The translations under genes and the position numbers were made by a program. 64,000 nt of DNA from Arthrobacter alkaliphilus (lineage in GTDB: Bacteria; Actinomycetota; Actinomycetes; Actinomycetales; Micrococcaceae), in NCBI RefSeq assembly GCF_021483235.1, contig NZ_JAKEEC010000002.1, positions 124,001 to 188,000 on the forward strand. Reading direction: 5' to 3'. The notes beneath the pieces are model-generated. The model searched no databases and had not been told where the DNA came from. It saw only the letters and a list, made by a program, of their open reading frames with translations. Positions 53,038-62,700 of the stretch are shown piece after piece (the first letter of the stretch is position 1; the number at the start of each line of letters is the position of its first letter).

Positions 53038-56000
53038 ATGACATTGCAGTGCACCCTGGTCCGGGCCCCGCGGGCAGCACGCCAAGGTGAACCCATCGAA
53101 CTGACCATACCCGCGGGCAACGGAACACCGGGCGCCGTCGTCGAGGCGGCAGTCGCAGCCGAATTCGGAACCGGAAAGCTTACGGTCGACGGACTGCCGC
53201 TCAGCGGTCTCACCGTCGGTTCGGCACCGCTCACGTCGGGAGCCGTCTTGGTGGACGGGGCCGATCCGGAGGCGCAGGGCACCCGGGGCGGCGATCGGCG
53301 TCCAGCGGCGTTGTCCTTGCTGGTGCACACAGGACCAGCCGCGGGCGTTGTCATCCCGTTGGAACGCGGCACGTACAGGATCGGCCGGAGCAACGCCGAT
53401 ATCTGCCTCCCGGATCCCGATATTTCCCGGCTTCACGCCGTCCTGGCGATCTCCGAGACGGCGGTCACCATAAACGACACAGGGAGCGCGAACGGAACGG
53501 TGGTGGATGGACGCAAAATCCGCTCCGCCCGGCTCTCAACCGCCTCGAGGATTCGATGTGGCGGTTCTGTGATGTCCATAGTCTTCGGAGACGACGGGTA
53601 CGGGACGGAGTCGCTTTGTAGCGCCGGCCTCGGCGTGGGTGAGCCGATCCTGGTTCCCCGGCGGCACGACCCCGGCAACCGCACCCACCTTTTCCTCGCG
53701 GCCGGGCTCCCGTTCGTGCTGGGAGTCGGAATGGCCTTGGTCACCGGACTATGGATGTTCCTCGGATTCACCGCTCTCTCGGCCGTCGCCGTTCTTGCCC
53801 CGGCACTTTCGGGACGACGCGAGCGCCGCCGCCTGGCTGCGGCGATCTCGGCGGCCGTCGAACAAGACGGTGCCCGACGACGGCGCTGTTCACCGTCCGC
53901 TGCCGAACTCGCCTTCGCCATCGGCTCTGTCGCCTTGCTCCCGAGGCACCACGGCCCGGAGCAACCGGCTCCGCCAAGAACCACCCCGATGCAAGGAACC
54001 GGGGCCGTCCCGGAGCACACCCCGGGAGCACAGGAAGAAAGGGCGGACCCGCACAGTGTCTGGCTCAGGCTCGGCACCAGCCCGCAGAACGCCCGTGTTG
54101 CACTCGATCCCGCTGACTCCGGCTTTCAGCCGCCGCAGTTGGGCCCGGTTCCGCTAGTTCTGGACCCTTCTCTGCAAACCGTTTCGCTCTCGGGACCCGA
54201 GGCCAGGGTGCAGGGACTGTTCAGGTTCATCCTCATGCAGCTGGCGGCCTTTCCCGGCGCAAGCAACATCCCGGTCCTCATACACGGACCCATATCCCAC
54301 TTGCCGTCAAGCGCGCGCTTTCTCCCCCGCGCCACCTTGACCACGGACGCGCGTTCAGCCGCAGTTGTCCTGTCGTCGCCCGCAGACAGACCGGGTGCAC
54401 TCTTCCTGATGGGGCCCGAAGGTGATCCCGAGGCCGGCCCACTCCGGCTGGCGGCGATCAAGTCCGGTTGGAGAATCTTCCAGAGGTCCGCGGGCGGTGA
54501 CGGAACCAGTTGCACCGTCGAGCTTTTGAACAAGCGCGCAATCCTGCGCTCGGGCCTGTCGGAAACTGAGTTCGACCCTGACCTTGTGCTGCCCGAAGTC
54601 TTCGATCGATACTGTCGCTCAGTGGCGGGAATGCCAGGCCCGGCGACAGAAGGGGCACACGTTGTCCCCGATACTTGCCAACTTGCCGAATTGCTTCCCC
54701 CGGATGCTCCAAGCATCGCAGGCCGCTGGAGCGCTTCTTCGATGTGCGGAGGACTGTCAGCGGTGATCGGGCAAGGAGCCGACGTGGCGCGGTCGCTGGA
54801 CCTGGTTTCCGATGGCCCACATCTTCTTGTGGCTGGAACGACGGGCTCGGGAAAGTCGGAGCTTCTGCGCACCATCGTGTCGGCTATCTCGCTGACCCAC
54901 AGCCCGGACAGGGTCAACTTCCTGTTTGTTGATTTCAAGGGAGGTTCGGGACTCGGTCCGTTGCTCGACCTTCCGCACTGCGTCGGAATGCTTACGGACC
55001 TCAGTGAGCATGAGCTCGAACGCACCCTCTCCTCCCTCCGGGCCGAGGTTCGGATGCGGGAAGCGATCCTTGCGACGGCAGGTGTTCCTGACGTGCCCGC
55101 GTACTGGGCCAAAGCCCGGGGAACGGTGGGGGCCGCCGCTGGACGAAGAAGCGACTTCCCCGTCCTCCCCCGCCTGGTACTCGTCATCGACGAATTCAGG
55201 ATGCTTATCGAAGAAGCCCCGGACGCCCTGGCCGAATTGATGCGGATCGCCACGGTAGGCCGGTCCCTGGGAATTCACCTCATCATGGCTACACAACGGC
55301 CGCAAGGTGCGCTGAGTGCGGACATCCGCGCCAACGTCACCACGAGCATTGCCCTGCGCGTCCAGTCGGAAATGGAATCCCGGGACGTTATCAACTCACC
55401 GGCGGCAGCGTGGATTCCGGTGTCCCGGCCTGGCCGCGCCTATATGGTCCGCGGAGGGGAGGCTGCCGGGCCGTTCCAGTCGGCAACCCTCTCGGCAGCC
55501 GAAAAAACCCGGGCCCTCACCCAGGCCGTTGCTTTACCCGCAACCGGGACGCTCCGCTTCGCCGCCTGGTCCGAAACCGCGAACGGCGCGACTCAAGATG
55601 GGATTGCAACGCCCGCGGAAGCCGCCCGTCCCGTTATCGAAGCAATCAACGGGGTTTGGGAAACCTACGGGGGTACGCCGCTCCGTAGGCCCGTCGCGCC
55701 TCCGCTTCCGGAGTCCATCCCGCTTCACGAAACCCTGCCGATGATGGCAATGGCAGGTAGGCACGCGGCAAGCGGATGGCCGGCGGGGCCGACCGCTTAC
55801 CTTGGCTTGGCGGACTTGGCCATGCAACAACGCGTCGCCGACGTGTTCTGGACTCCGCTCGTCCACGGGAATCTTGGCCTCGTTGGCCCTCCCGGAAGTG
55901 GTGTCGAAGATGGCTGCAAAGCGGCAGCGGCGCAGCTTGTTGGAAGTGCGGAAGAATGCCATCTCTATGTCCTCGACGGTGACGGTTCATACAACGACGT

Positions 56001-57141
56001 GGCAGTCGAGGGACGAGTGGGGGCCATCGCCTCCCCCAACGACGTCAGAAGGGCAGTCCGCATCCTGGAGAGGCTCGTCGCTGAGATATCGGCGCGGCAA
56101 TCCCCGGGAACCACCGGCCAAGACCCGCTTCTGCTGGTCATCACCAATTGGGGTTCGTGGATCTCCCGGTTGCGCCCCGGACCGCTGGCCTGGGCCGAAG
56201 ACCTGATCCATACCCTCGTCCGCGACGGACCGAAGGCAGGACTGGCTGTCCTTGTCACCGGTGATCGTGAACTGACCACGTCGCGCATGTTCGCTGCTAT
56301 CACGAACCGCGCATACTTCCCCGTGGGGACCACAGAGGAAGGACGGTGGGCATGGCCACGGTTCGCGTCGATGAAGCCACTGAAGGGGCGGGCCATCGTG
56401 AGCGGCGGCTTGCTTGATGTTGACACCGTGGTCACGCAGTTCGTCGCGCCGCCGACGAGCGCGGCCTGGCCATACTGCGTGCCCCCGGAACCTTCACGAC
56501 GCCCGTTCCGGGTGGATCCCTTGCCGGAGTTCATCCGGGCTTCGGATCTCGTGACCCATGGTCGAACGGAACCCGCCGTCCTCTCCCGCGCCGGCGCTCC
56601 GGATTCAATACTCCTCGGGGTTGGAGGGGACGAGCACGAACCTGCTTGGATCACATTGCCCCGGGCAGGTGTCCTCCTCGCTCTTGGGACTCCCGGGTCC
56701 GGCAAGTCGTCGTTACTCAGCGCGTTGGCCATGCTCAATCCGGGCCATCACTGGCGGGCACCACCCGAAGGGGCCGATCCTGACGTCTTTTGGGCGGCAT
56801 TCCACCGGGATGCAAGCCGTAGGCTCGTGGGCACGGAGGTCATCCCCCTCCTGGACAACGTCGAAGGCCTGAGCAGCGAAACGGCCGCCCTCCTGGCTGA
56901 GCTTCCCGGCATGGGCTACTCGGTGGTGGCAACTGCCGGCAACCCGGCCCTCATGCACAGGATGCCGCTTGCGTCACTCGCCAGAAACCACGGATTCGGA
57001 GTTCTCCTCGGCAACGGGCCGCCTGCCGCGGGAGATTTCTTCGGCGTACGCATTGACGCCGACGAGGAACCGCCGCCGGGTCGTGCCGTCCTTATCGGGA
57101 ACGGACGAATATGCTCCGTCCAGATCGCCGCGCCCTGCTAG
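53038..57141 (+). CDS. FHA-domain FtsK/SpoIIIE ATPase, EssC/EccC-like
   Basis: A 1367-residue protein from the ATG at 53038 with AAAGGAACGG in front. An FHA domain at about residues 95-185 (TYRIGRSNADICLPDPDISR, LHAVLAISE, NDTGSANGT), two helices at about 222-262 (LFLAAGLPFVLGVGMALVTG), then three FtsK-type ATPase modules: Walker A GTTGSGKSE at about 600 with LVLVIDEFRML; a second, degenerate site GPPGSGVED at about 950 where the Lys is replaced; and a third, GTPGSGKSS, at about 1217. This is the plan of EssC/EccC of type VII secretion. No WXG100 or other ESX gene is visible. The FHA hints at phosphothreonine control. Confidence 0.85.
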   Translation: MTLQCTLVRAPRAARQGEPIELTIPAGNGTPGAVVEAAVAAEFGTGKLTVDGLPLSGLTVGSAPLTSGAVLVDGADPEAQGTRGGDRRPAALSLLVHTGPAAGVVIPLERGTYRIGRSNADICLPDPDISRLHAVLAISETAVTINDTGSANGTVVDGRKIRSARLSTASRIRCGGSVMSIVFGDDGYGTESLCSAGLGVGEPILVPRRHDPGNRTHLFLAAGLPFVLGVGMALVTGLWMFLGFTALSAVAVLAPALSGRRERRRLAAAISAAVEQDGARRRRCSPSAAELAFAIGSVALLPRHHGPEQPAPPRTTPMQGTGAVPEHTPGAQEERADPHSVWLRLGTSPQNARVALDPADSGFQPPQLGPVPLVLDPSLQTVSLSGPEARVQGLFRFILMQLAAFPGASNIPVLIHGPISHLPSSARFLPRATLTTDARSAAVVLSSPADRPGALFLMGPEGDPEAGPLRLAAIKSGWRIFQRSAGGDGTSCTVELLNKRAILRSGLSETEFDPDLVLPEVFDRYCRSVAGMPGPATEGAHVVPDTCQLAELLPPDAPSIAGRWSASSMCGGLSAVIGQGADVARSLDLVSDGPHLLVAGTTGSGKSELLRTIVSAISLTHSPDRVNFLFVDFKGGSGLGPLLDLPHCVGMLTDLSEHELERTLSSLRAEVRMREAILATAGVPDVPAYWAKARGTVGAAAGRRSDFPVLPRLVLVIDEFRMLIEEAPDALAELMRIATVGRSLGIHLIMATQRPQGALSADIRANVTTSIALRVQSEMESRDVINSPAAAWIPVSRPGRAYMVRGGEAAGPFQSATLSAAEKTRALTQAVALPATGTLRFAAWSETANGATQDGIATPAEAARPVIEAINGVWETYGGTPLRRPVAPPLPESIPLHETLPMMAMAGRHAASGWPAGPTAYLGLADLAMQQRVADVFWTPLVHGNLGLVGPPGSGVEDGCKAAAAQLVGSAEECHLYVLDGDGSYNDVAVEGRVGAIASPNDVRRAVRILERLVAEISARQSPGTTGQDPLLLVITNWGSWISRLRPGPLAWAEDLIHTLVRDGPKAGLAVLVTGDRELTTSRMFAAITNRAYFPVGTTEEGRWAWPRFASMKPLKGRAIVSGGLLDVDTVVTQFVAPPTSAAWPYCVPPEPSRRPFRVDPLPEFIRASDLVTHGRTEPAVLSRAGAPDSILLGVGGDEHEPAWITLPRAGVLLALGTPGSGKSSLLSALAMLNPGHHWRAPPEGADPDVFWAAFHRDASRRLVGTEVIPLLDNVEGLSSETAALLAELPGMGYSVVATAGNPALMHRMPLASLARNHGFGVLLGNGPPAAGDFFGVRIDADEEPPPGRAVLIGNGRICSVQIAAPC

Positions 57142-57165
57142 GGAGTCCTGCCCATCTGAACACAG

Positions 57166-57657
57166 CTAGAGGACGCCGCGGGATCCGCCGGCCCGGGAGG
57201 CAAAGGCCACCACCCGCTTGTCGAACAGAAAGACAATAGCGGCCAAAGCCGGCACCACCATGGCCAAGCCGGCGAAAACCAGCCCGGCGGTAATGGTGGG
57301 AAAACCGATCGTCAGGGCGAACAACTGGGCAACCAGCGCCGGCGCCCGGGTCCAACGGTAGCCGCGGAACAGGAAGTGTCCCACGGCAAACAACAATGCA
57401 GAAAATGCCAACAGAAGGCCCAAGGTGAACACGGCTCCCCAGAAGGAGGCAACCGGTGCCCCTGTCACGAGCTCGTAAATATACAGCGCGCCGGCGGTCA
57501 AGAGTGCAAGAGCCTCAAGCACAACCACAATCGAAATGACAATGATTCCTGCAGGGCGCGGTCGGCCGCCGGATGCTCCGGCTTTGTCGCGGCTGGACCC
57601 TTGGCCGTCGCCGGGCGCCGCTGGGTCATGGTTAGGGTTCAGAGGGGGTCTTGACAC
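57166..57657 (-). CDS. Small four-helix membrane protein
   Basis: A 163-residue protein with a polar, Pro/Gly/Asp-rich N-terminus (about 35 residues) and four hydrophobic segments (GIIVISIVVVLEALALLTAG, FWGAVFTLGLLLAFSALLFA, ALVAQLFALTIGFPTITAGL, LAMVVPALAAIVFLF). Actinobacterial membrane proteins of this size are common and not characterised. It is convergent with the EssC-like gene, with a 24-base gap, and no function is assigned. Confidence 0.7.
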   Translation of the reverse strand: MSRPPLNPNHDPAAPGDGQGSSRDKAGASGGRPRPAGIIVISIVVVLEALALLTAGALYIYELVTGAPVASFWGAVFTLGLLLAFSALLFAVGHFLFRGYRWTRAPALVAQLFALTIGFPTITAGLVFAGLAMVVPALAAIVFLFDKRVVAFASRAGGSRGVL

Positions 57658-57790
57658 ACTGGCACACTACCGGACATAGTCGAATACCTGTGAGTAGGCC
57701 GGTATCCGATGTGATGCATCGCTCATCGTTTCAAACGCTTGAACCCCTTGTTTACATGGCGTTAACATGACACGCTTGACTCAGACGACC

Positions 57791-57813
57791 AAGGGGGCCC
57801 AATGGGTCCCCTT
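57791..57813. promoter_or_regulatory. Imperfect inverted repeat upstream of whiB
   Basis: Arms AAGGGGGCCC (57791-57800) and GGGTCCCCTT (57804-57813) match over 10 bases with one mismatch and a 3-base loop. It is 73 bases before the whiB ATG and could be a 5' UTR hairpin or a binding site. Confidence 0.4.
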
Positions 57814-57829
57814 TCCTATGAAGCCTCTC

Positions 57830-57843
57830 GTGAATATTTTCAC
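57830..57843. promoter_or_regulatory. GTGAA-TATT-TTCAC dyad upstream of whiB
   Basis: Two 5-base arms with a 4-base spacer, 43 bases before the whiB ATG at 57887. The position and symmetry suit a regulator operator; no specific factor can be named. Confidence 0.35.
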
Positions 57844-57886
57844 AAAAGGCTTTAACTAGTACTCACGAATGGAGTGACTGATCAGC

Positions 57887-58135
57887 ATGGATTGGCGTAA
57901 CCGCGCAGCCTGCCTTGACAAGGACCCGGAGCTTTTCTTCCCGGTAGGAAACACCGGCCCTGCGCTTCTCCAGATCGAGGAAGCGAAAAGTGTCTGCCGT
58001 CGCTGCCCCGTCGTGGACACATGCCTTCAGTGGGCGCTTGAATCCGGCCAGGACGCCGGCGTCTGGGGCGGAATGAGCGAGGACGAGCGACGCGCACTCA
58101 AGCGCCGCGCCGCCCGCGCGCGCCGCGCTTCCTAG
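57887..58135 (+). CDS. whiB: WhiB-family iron-sulfur transcription regulator
   Basis: An 82-residue protein. Cysteines at 9, 37, 40 and 46 (RAACLDKDPE, CRRCPVVDTC) form the [4Fe-4S] site, followed by the WhiB turn GVWGGMSEDERR and a basic tail (RRALKRRAARARRAS) that contacts DNA or sigma factor. WhiB proteins respond to redox or NO in Actinobacteria; which subclass (WhiB1- or WhiB2-like) cannot be settled here. It is monocistronic, with a strong terminator following, and a 5' region with two inverted repeats. Confidence 0.93.
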   Translation: MDWRNRAACLDKDPELFFPVGNTGPALLQIEEAKSVCRRCPVVDTCLQWALESGQDAGVWGGMSEDERRALKRRAARARRAS

Positions 58136-58178
58136 GCGACCACGCACGCAAAGTATGGCGCCCGAGACAGGGGATACG

Positions 58179-58216
58179 CGAAGATGGCCCGGACCGTAAG
58201 GTCCGGGCCATCTTCG
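58179..58216. terminator. Strong terminator between whiB and histidine kinase genes
   Basis: A 17-bp perfect stem, arms 58179-58195 (CGAAGATGGCCCGGACC) and 58200-58216, loop GTAA. It serves both convergent genes, whiB (ends 58135) and the kinase (ends 58237). Confidence 0.9.
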
Positions 58217-58236
58217 TCTATCTGCCACGTCGGTCG

Positions 58237-59706
58237 TCAGCTTCGCACCAGGTTCAGGACGATCTCGACGGCGGTGCCGCCGCCGTCGCGCGGCATCCAT
58301 TGAATACTGCCGCCCAATTCGCTCGTGACGAGTGTCCGCACAATCTGAAGGCCAAGACCCTCAGCGTACGAGCCCTCGGGCAGTCCGACGCCATCATCGG
58401 CAATCGTCACCGTCAGAAGCTCATCGCCGCGCTCCCCCGTGGAACGGTCGGCCATCAACCACACTGTTCCGGCGCGTCCCTCGAGGCCATGCTCCACTGC
58501 ATTTGTCACGAGCTCATTGATGACCAAGGCAAGGGGCGTCGCGAAGTCGCTCGGCAATTCGCCGAACAGGCCGGCACGCTCGGTCCGGACGTGCTGCGAG
58601 GGTGAAGCTACTTCGGCCGAGAGCCTGAACTGCCGTCCGATGAGTTCATCGAAATCAACACTCTGCGTGAGGCCTTGCGAAAGCGTCTCGTGTACCAATG
58701 CGATCGTCGCCACCCGCCGCATTGCCTGTTCCAGGCCCTGCTTCGCCTCGTCGCTGACCATCCGTCGTGACTGCATACGGAGCAAAGCGGCCACCGTCTG
58801 CAGATTGTTCTTGACGCGGTGGTGGATTTCACGAATCGTCGCGTCCTTGGTCACCAGTTCGAGTTCGCGGCGTCGCAGTTCGGACACGTCGCGGCACAAA
58901 ACCAAGGCACCGAAGCGATGCTTTTCATCCCGCAACGGAATTGCCCGCAAGGACAAGCTGACTCCGCGGGACTCGATTTCGCTGCGCCACGGCATTCGAC
59001 CAGTCACCACCAGCGGCAACGTCTCATCCACCATCCGCCGGTCTTTGAGGAGTCCTGCCGTAACCTCAGCGAGGGACCGCCCCTCCAGGGTTTCCACCTC
59101 GCCGAGACGGCGAAAAGCGGAAACACCGTTGGGGCTCGCATACTGGACGATGCCGTCGGCGTCGAGCCTGATCAGGCCGTCACCCACGCGGGGAGCGCCA
59201 CGGCGGGAACCTGTTGGTGAAGCGAAATCCGGCCAGAGGCCCAGCGTCCCCATCCGGAGCAGGTCGTAGGCGCATTGCCTGTAGGTGAGCTCCAGGCGGG
59301 AAGGCATGCGTGAACTCGACAGGTCCATGTGGGACGTGACGACCGCAAGGGTCCGTCCGTTCCTGACCATCGGCACGGCCTCGACGCGAAGGGCCATCTC
59401 GCTGCTCCAGCTCGTTTCGCTGGAGCGTTCGATGGAACGGCTGGACCACGCCTTGTCGACGATCGGTCGCAGATCAGAGCGGATGCCCTCCCCCACGAAG
59501 TCCGCATGGAACACCGTGTGGCTTGTCGATGGCCTGACGTGCGCAAGCGCAATGTAGCCGTACTCAGGATGCGGGAACCATAACGCCAGGTCCGCGAACG
59601 CCAGGTCGGCGACCATCTGCCAGTCGCCGACCAGGAGGTGCAGCCATTCGGCATCTCCAGGCCCGAAATCAGCGTGCTCCCTGATGGGGTCTGTAAAGAT
59701 TGCCAC
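58237..59706 (-). CDS. pdtaS: PdtaS-like sensor histidine kinase
   Basis: A 489-residue cytoplasmic protein without membrane helices. An N-terminal GAF-like domain (EWLHLLVGDWQMVADLAFAD) is followed by a PAS-like domain (GLIRLDADGIVQYASPNGVS), and a HisKA_2 region with IREIHHRVKNNLQTVAALLR, where the phosphorylated His lies, then the ATPase domain (LALVINELVTNAVEHGLEGR, IADDGVGLPEG, GLGLQIVRTLV). This order matches mycobacterial PdtaS, which pairs with the RNA-binding antiterminator PdtaR. The partner gene is not in the window. Confidence 0.88.
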   Translation of the reverse strand: MAIFTDPIREHADFGPGDAEWLHLLVGDWQMVADLAFADLALWFPHPEYGYIALAHVRPSTSHTVFHADFVGEGIRSDLRPIVDKAWSSRSIERSSETSWSSEMALRVEAVPMVRNGRTLAVVTSHMDLSSSRMPSRLELTYRQCAYDLLRMGTLGLWPDFASPTGSRRGAPRVGDGLIRLDADGIVQYASPNGVSAFRRLGEVETLEGRSLAEVTAGLLKDRRMVDETLPLVVTGRMPWRSEIESRGVSLSLRAIPLRDEKHRFGALVLCRDVSELRRRELELVTKDATIREIHHRVKNNLQTVAALLRMQSRRMVSDEAKQGLEQAMRRVATIALVHETLSQGLTQSVDFDELIGRQFRLSAEVASPSQHVRTERAGLFGELPSDFATPLALVINELVTNAVEHGLEGRAGTVWLMADRSTGERGDELLTVTIADDGVGLPEGSYAEGLGLQIVRTLVTSELGGSIQWMPRDGGGTAVEIVLNLVRS

Positions 59707-59735
59707 TGCACCTCCATATGACGCCGGGCTTGTCC

Positions 59736-62700
59736 CTAGCGTCGAACGATTGACCTCAAGAGCCTCAATGCTACCGACAGCGAAGCCATGTCGTCGGCCT
59801 CCAGCGCGTTGACCTCGTCAAACATGCTCTTCGCGCGTCCCAGTTGCTCGGCGTTGAGCTCCTCCCAAGCCCGCAGGCGGGCCTCGGCGTCGAGGCCGGC
59901 GTCGGTCGATTCGAGCACCGACGTCGTCATGTCCGCCACGGTCGAGTAGAGATCGTCACGCAAGGCCGCGCGGGCAAGCGCCTGCCAGCGGTCATCACGC
60001 GGGAGCGCCGTGATTCGTTCCAGCAACGAGTCGATGTGGAAGCGGTCGAACACCGTGTAATAGACATGGCTGACCTCTTCCACGCGGGCCTCGCGGCTTT
60101 GGGTGATCTTGGCGATGTCCAACAGCACGAAACTCTCGAACAGCTCTGCCCAGCGATGGGCCAGGGTGTCGGGGAGGCCCCAAGAGCGTGCCTTTTCGAG
60201 CCAACCCGTGACCCGCTCTTTGTCGCTGCCGCGCAGGTAGTCGAGCAACCTGGCCCGCATCGGATCCATCATCGGCTTGAATTCCGCGACGATCTCGGAG
60301 ATCGGCTTCGAGGCGTTGCCCTGGCTGAGCAACCAGCGAACGGCGCGGTCCAAAAGCCTCCGGATATCGAGGTGGATGGTGCTCCAGTGTTCCGTGGGGA
60401 ATGAAGCAGGCAAAGCATTGAGCTGCTGCACCATCGAGTCGAGTTCGTAAATCTCGCGGAGCGCGACGAATGCCTTGGCGACGGCGACCTCGGTAGCCGA
60501 GGTCTCTTCCATGGTGCGGAACGCGAAGGTAATGCCGCCGAGGTTGATCATGTCGTTGGCCACCACGGTTGCGATGATTTCCCGACGCAACGGGTGGGTG
60601 TCCAGTTCGGCGTCGAACCGTTCGCGGAGCTGCTTCGGGAAGTAGGAGCGGATCGTCTTACGGAACCAGGGATCGTCCGCCAGGTCACTGTCCCGCAATG
60701 CCGAGCCCAGTTCTATCTTGGCGTAGGCGGCGAGCACGGACAGTTCCGGGGACGTCAAGCCCTGGCCCTGTTCCAGCCGCTCGCGAAGCGCTTCGGTGGT
60801 CGGCAGCGCTTCGAGGTCGCGCTTGAGATCGGCGGACTTCTCGAGCCAGTCCATCAGGCGCTCGTAGCTCGGGCTCCATTCGGCGACGCGTGTGCGGTCG
60901 TTGAGCAACAGGATGTTCTGATCGATATTGTCCTCGAGCACAAGGCGCCCGACCTCGTCGGTCATGTCGGCGAGGAAGGACGTTCGTTCGGAAGCATCCA
61001 GTTTTCCTGCGGCCACCATACGGTCCACGAAGATCTTGATGTTGACTTCATGGTCGGAACAATCCACGCCGGCAGAGTTGTCAATTGCGTCGGTGTTGAG
61101 GATGACGCCCTGCAAGGCGGCCTCGATGCGACCGCGTTGTGTCAACCCAAGGTTGCCGCCTTCGCCTACAACCTTGACGCGAAGTTCGCGCCCGCTCACA
61201 CGGATGGCGTCGTTCGCCTTGTCGCCCACCTCCGCGTGGGACTCGGTGCTGGCCTTGACGTATGTTCCGATCCCGCCGTTGTAGAGGAGATCGGCCGGAG
61301 CCAGGAGTATTGCACGCAGGAGTTCAGGAGGACTCAGCTGAACCGTTCCATCCGGCAGGCCCAGGGCCCGGCGGACTTCCGGCGAGATCGGGATGACCTT
61401 GGCTTGGCGGGGATAGACGCCGCCGCCCGCGCTGATGAGCGAGCGGTCGTAGTCGTCCCAGGAGGACCGGGGCAGCTCGAAGAGGCGCTGCCGCTCGCCG
61501 AAGGACGAAGCCGCATCCGGCGTCGGGTCCAGGAAGATGTGGCGGTGGTCGAAAGCCGCCAGGAGCCGGATGTGCTTGGAAAGCAGCATTCCGTTTCCGA
61601 ACACGTCGCCGGACATGTCGCCGACGCCGACCACGGTGAATTCCTCGGTCTGGGTATCCAGATCCAGCTCGCTGAAGTGGCGTTTGACGGACTCCCATGC
61701 GCCGCGGGCGGTGATGCCCATCGCCTTGTGGTCGTACCCCACCGAGCCACCCGAAGCGAAAGCGTCTCCCAGCCAGAATCCATACTCGGCGGCCAGGCCG
61801 TTAGCGGTGTCCGAGAACGTTGCCGTGCCCTTGTCCGCCGCCACCACGAGGTACGAATCATCGTCATCCTGACGGACAACGTCCGACGGCGGCACAATCT
61901 TCTCTCCGTCGGCTGTGGTCACGAGGTTATCCGTGAGGTCAAGCAGGCCGCGGATGAAGGTCTTGTAGCTTTCGATGCCCTCGGCCATCCAGGCGGCACG
62001 GTCAAGCGCCGGATCCGGAAGCTGCTTCGCGAAGAAGCCGCCCTTGGCGCCGGTCGGCACAATCACGGCATTCTTCACGGTTTGCGCCTTGACCAGCCCG
62101 AGGATCTCGGTACGGAAGTCTTCACGGCGGTCGGACCACCGCAAACCGCCGCGGGCCACCTTGCCGAACCGCAAGTGCACGCCTTCGACGCGGGGCGAAT
62201 ACACCCAGATCTCGTACTTTGGCCGTGGGAACGGCAAGCCGTCGATTGTTGTCGGATCGAGCTTGAAGCTGACGTACGACTTGCCCTGGAAGTAGTTCGT
62301 GCGCAGCGTCGACTCAATGAGGTTGACGAAAGTCCGCAGGACCCGGTCGGCGTCGAGCGTGGCCACTTGGTCAATTGCTTCGGCCAGCGCGGCGCGGGCA
62401 TCCTCCTGGCGGGCCGGTCGCGCAGCGTCAGGAGAAGAAGGATCAAAACGCGCCCCGAAGAGGTCAATCAGGCCGCGGGCGACCTCCGGGTTGGCGAGAA
62501 GCGTATCCGCAATGAACCCGAAGGAGTTGGTGTTCCCCATTTGGCGCATGTACTTCGCATAGGCCCGGAGCATGACAACCTGCCGCCAGTGAATGCCCTC
62601 GCGGAGCACGAGGCGGTCGAAACTGTCGGATTCCACCGCACCGGTCACCGCGGCACTGAAGGAGTCCGCCAGGAGCTGGCCGGTTGCCACCGGGTCTACA

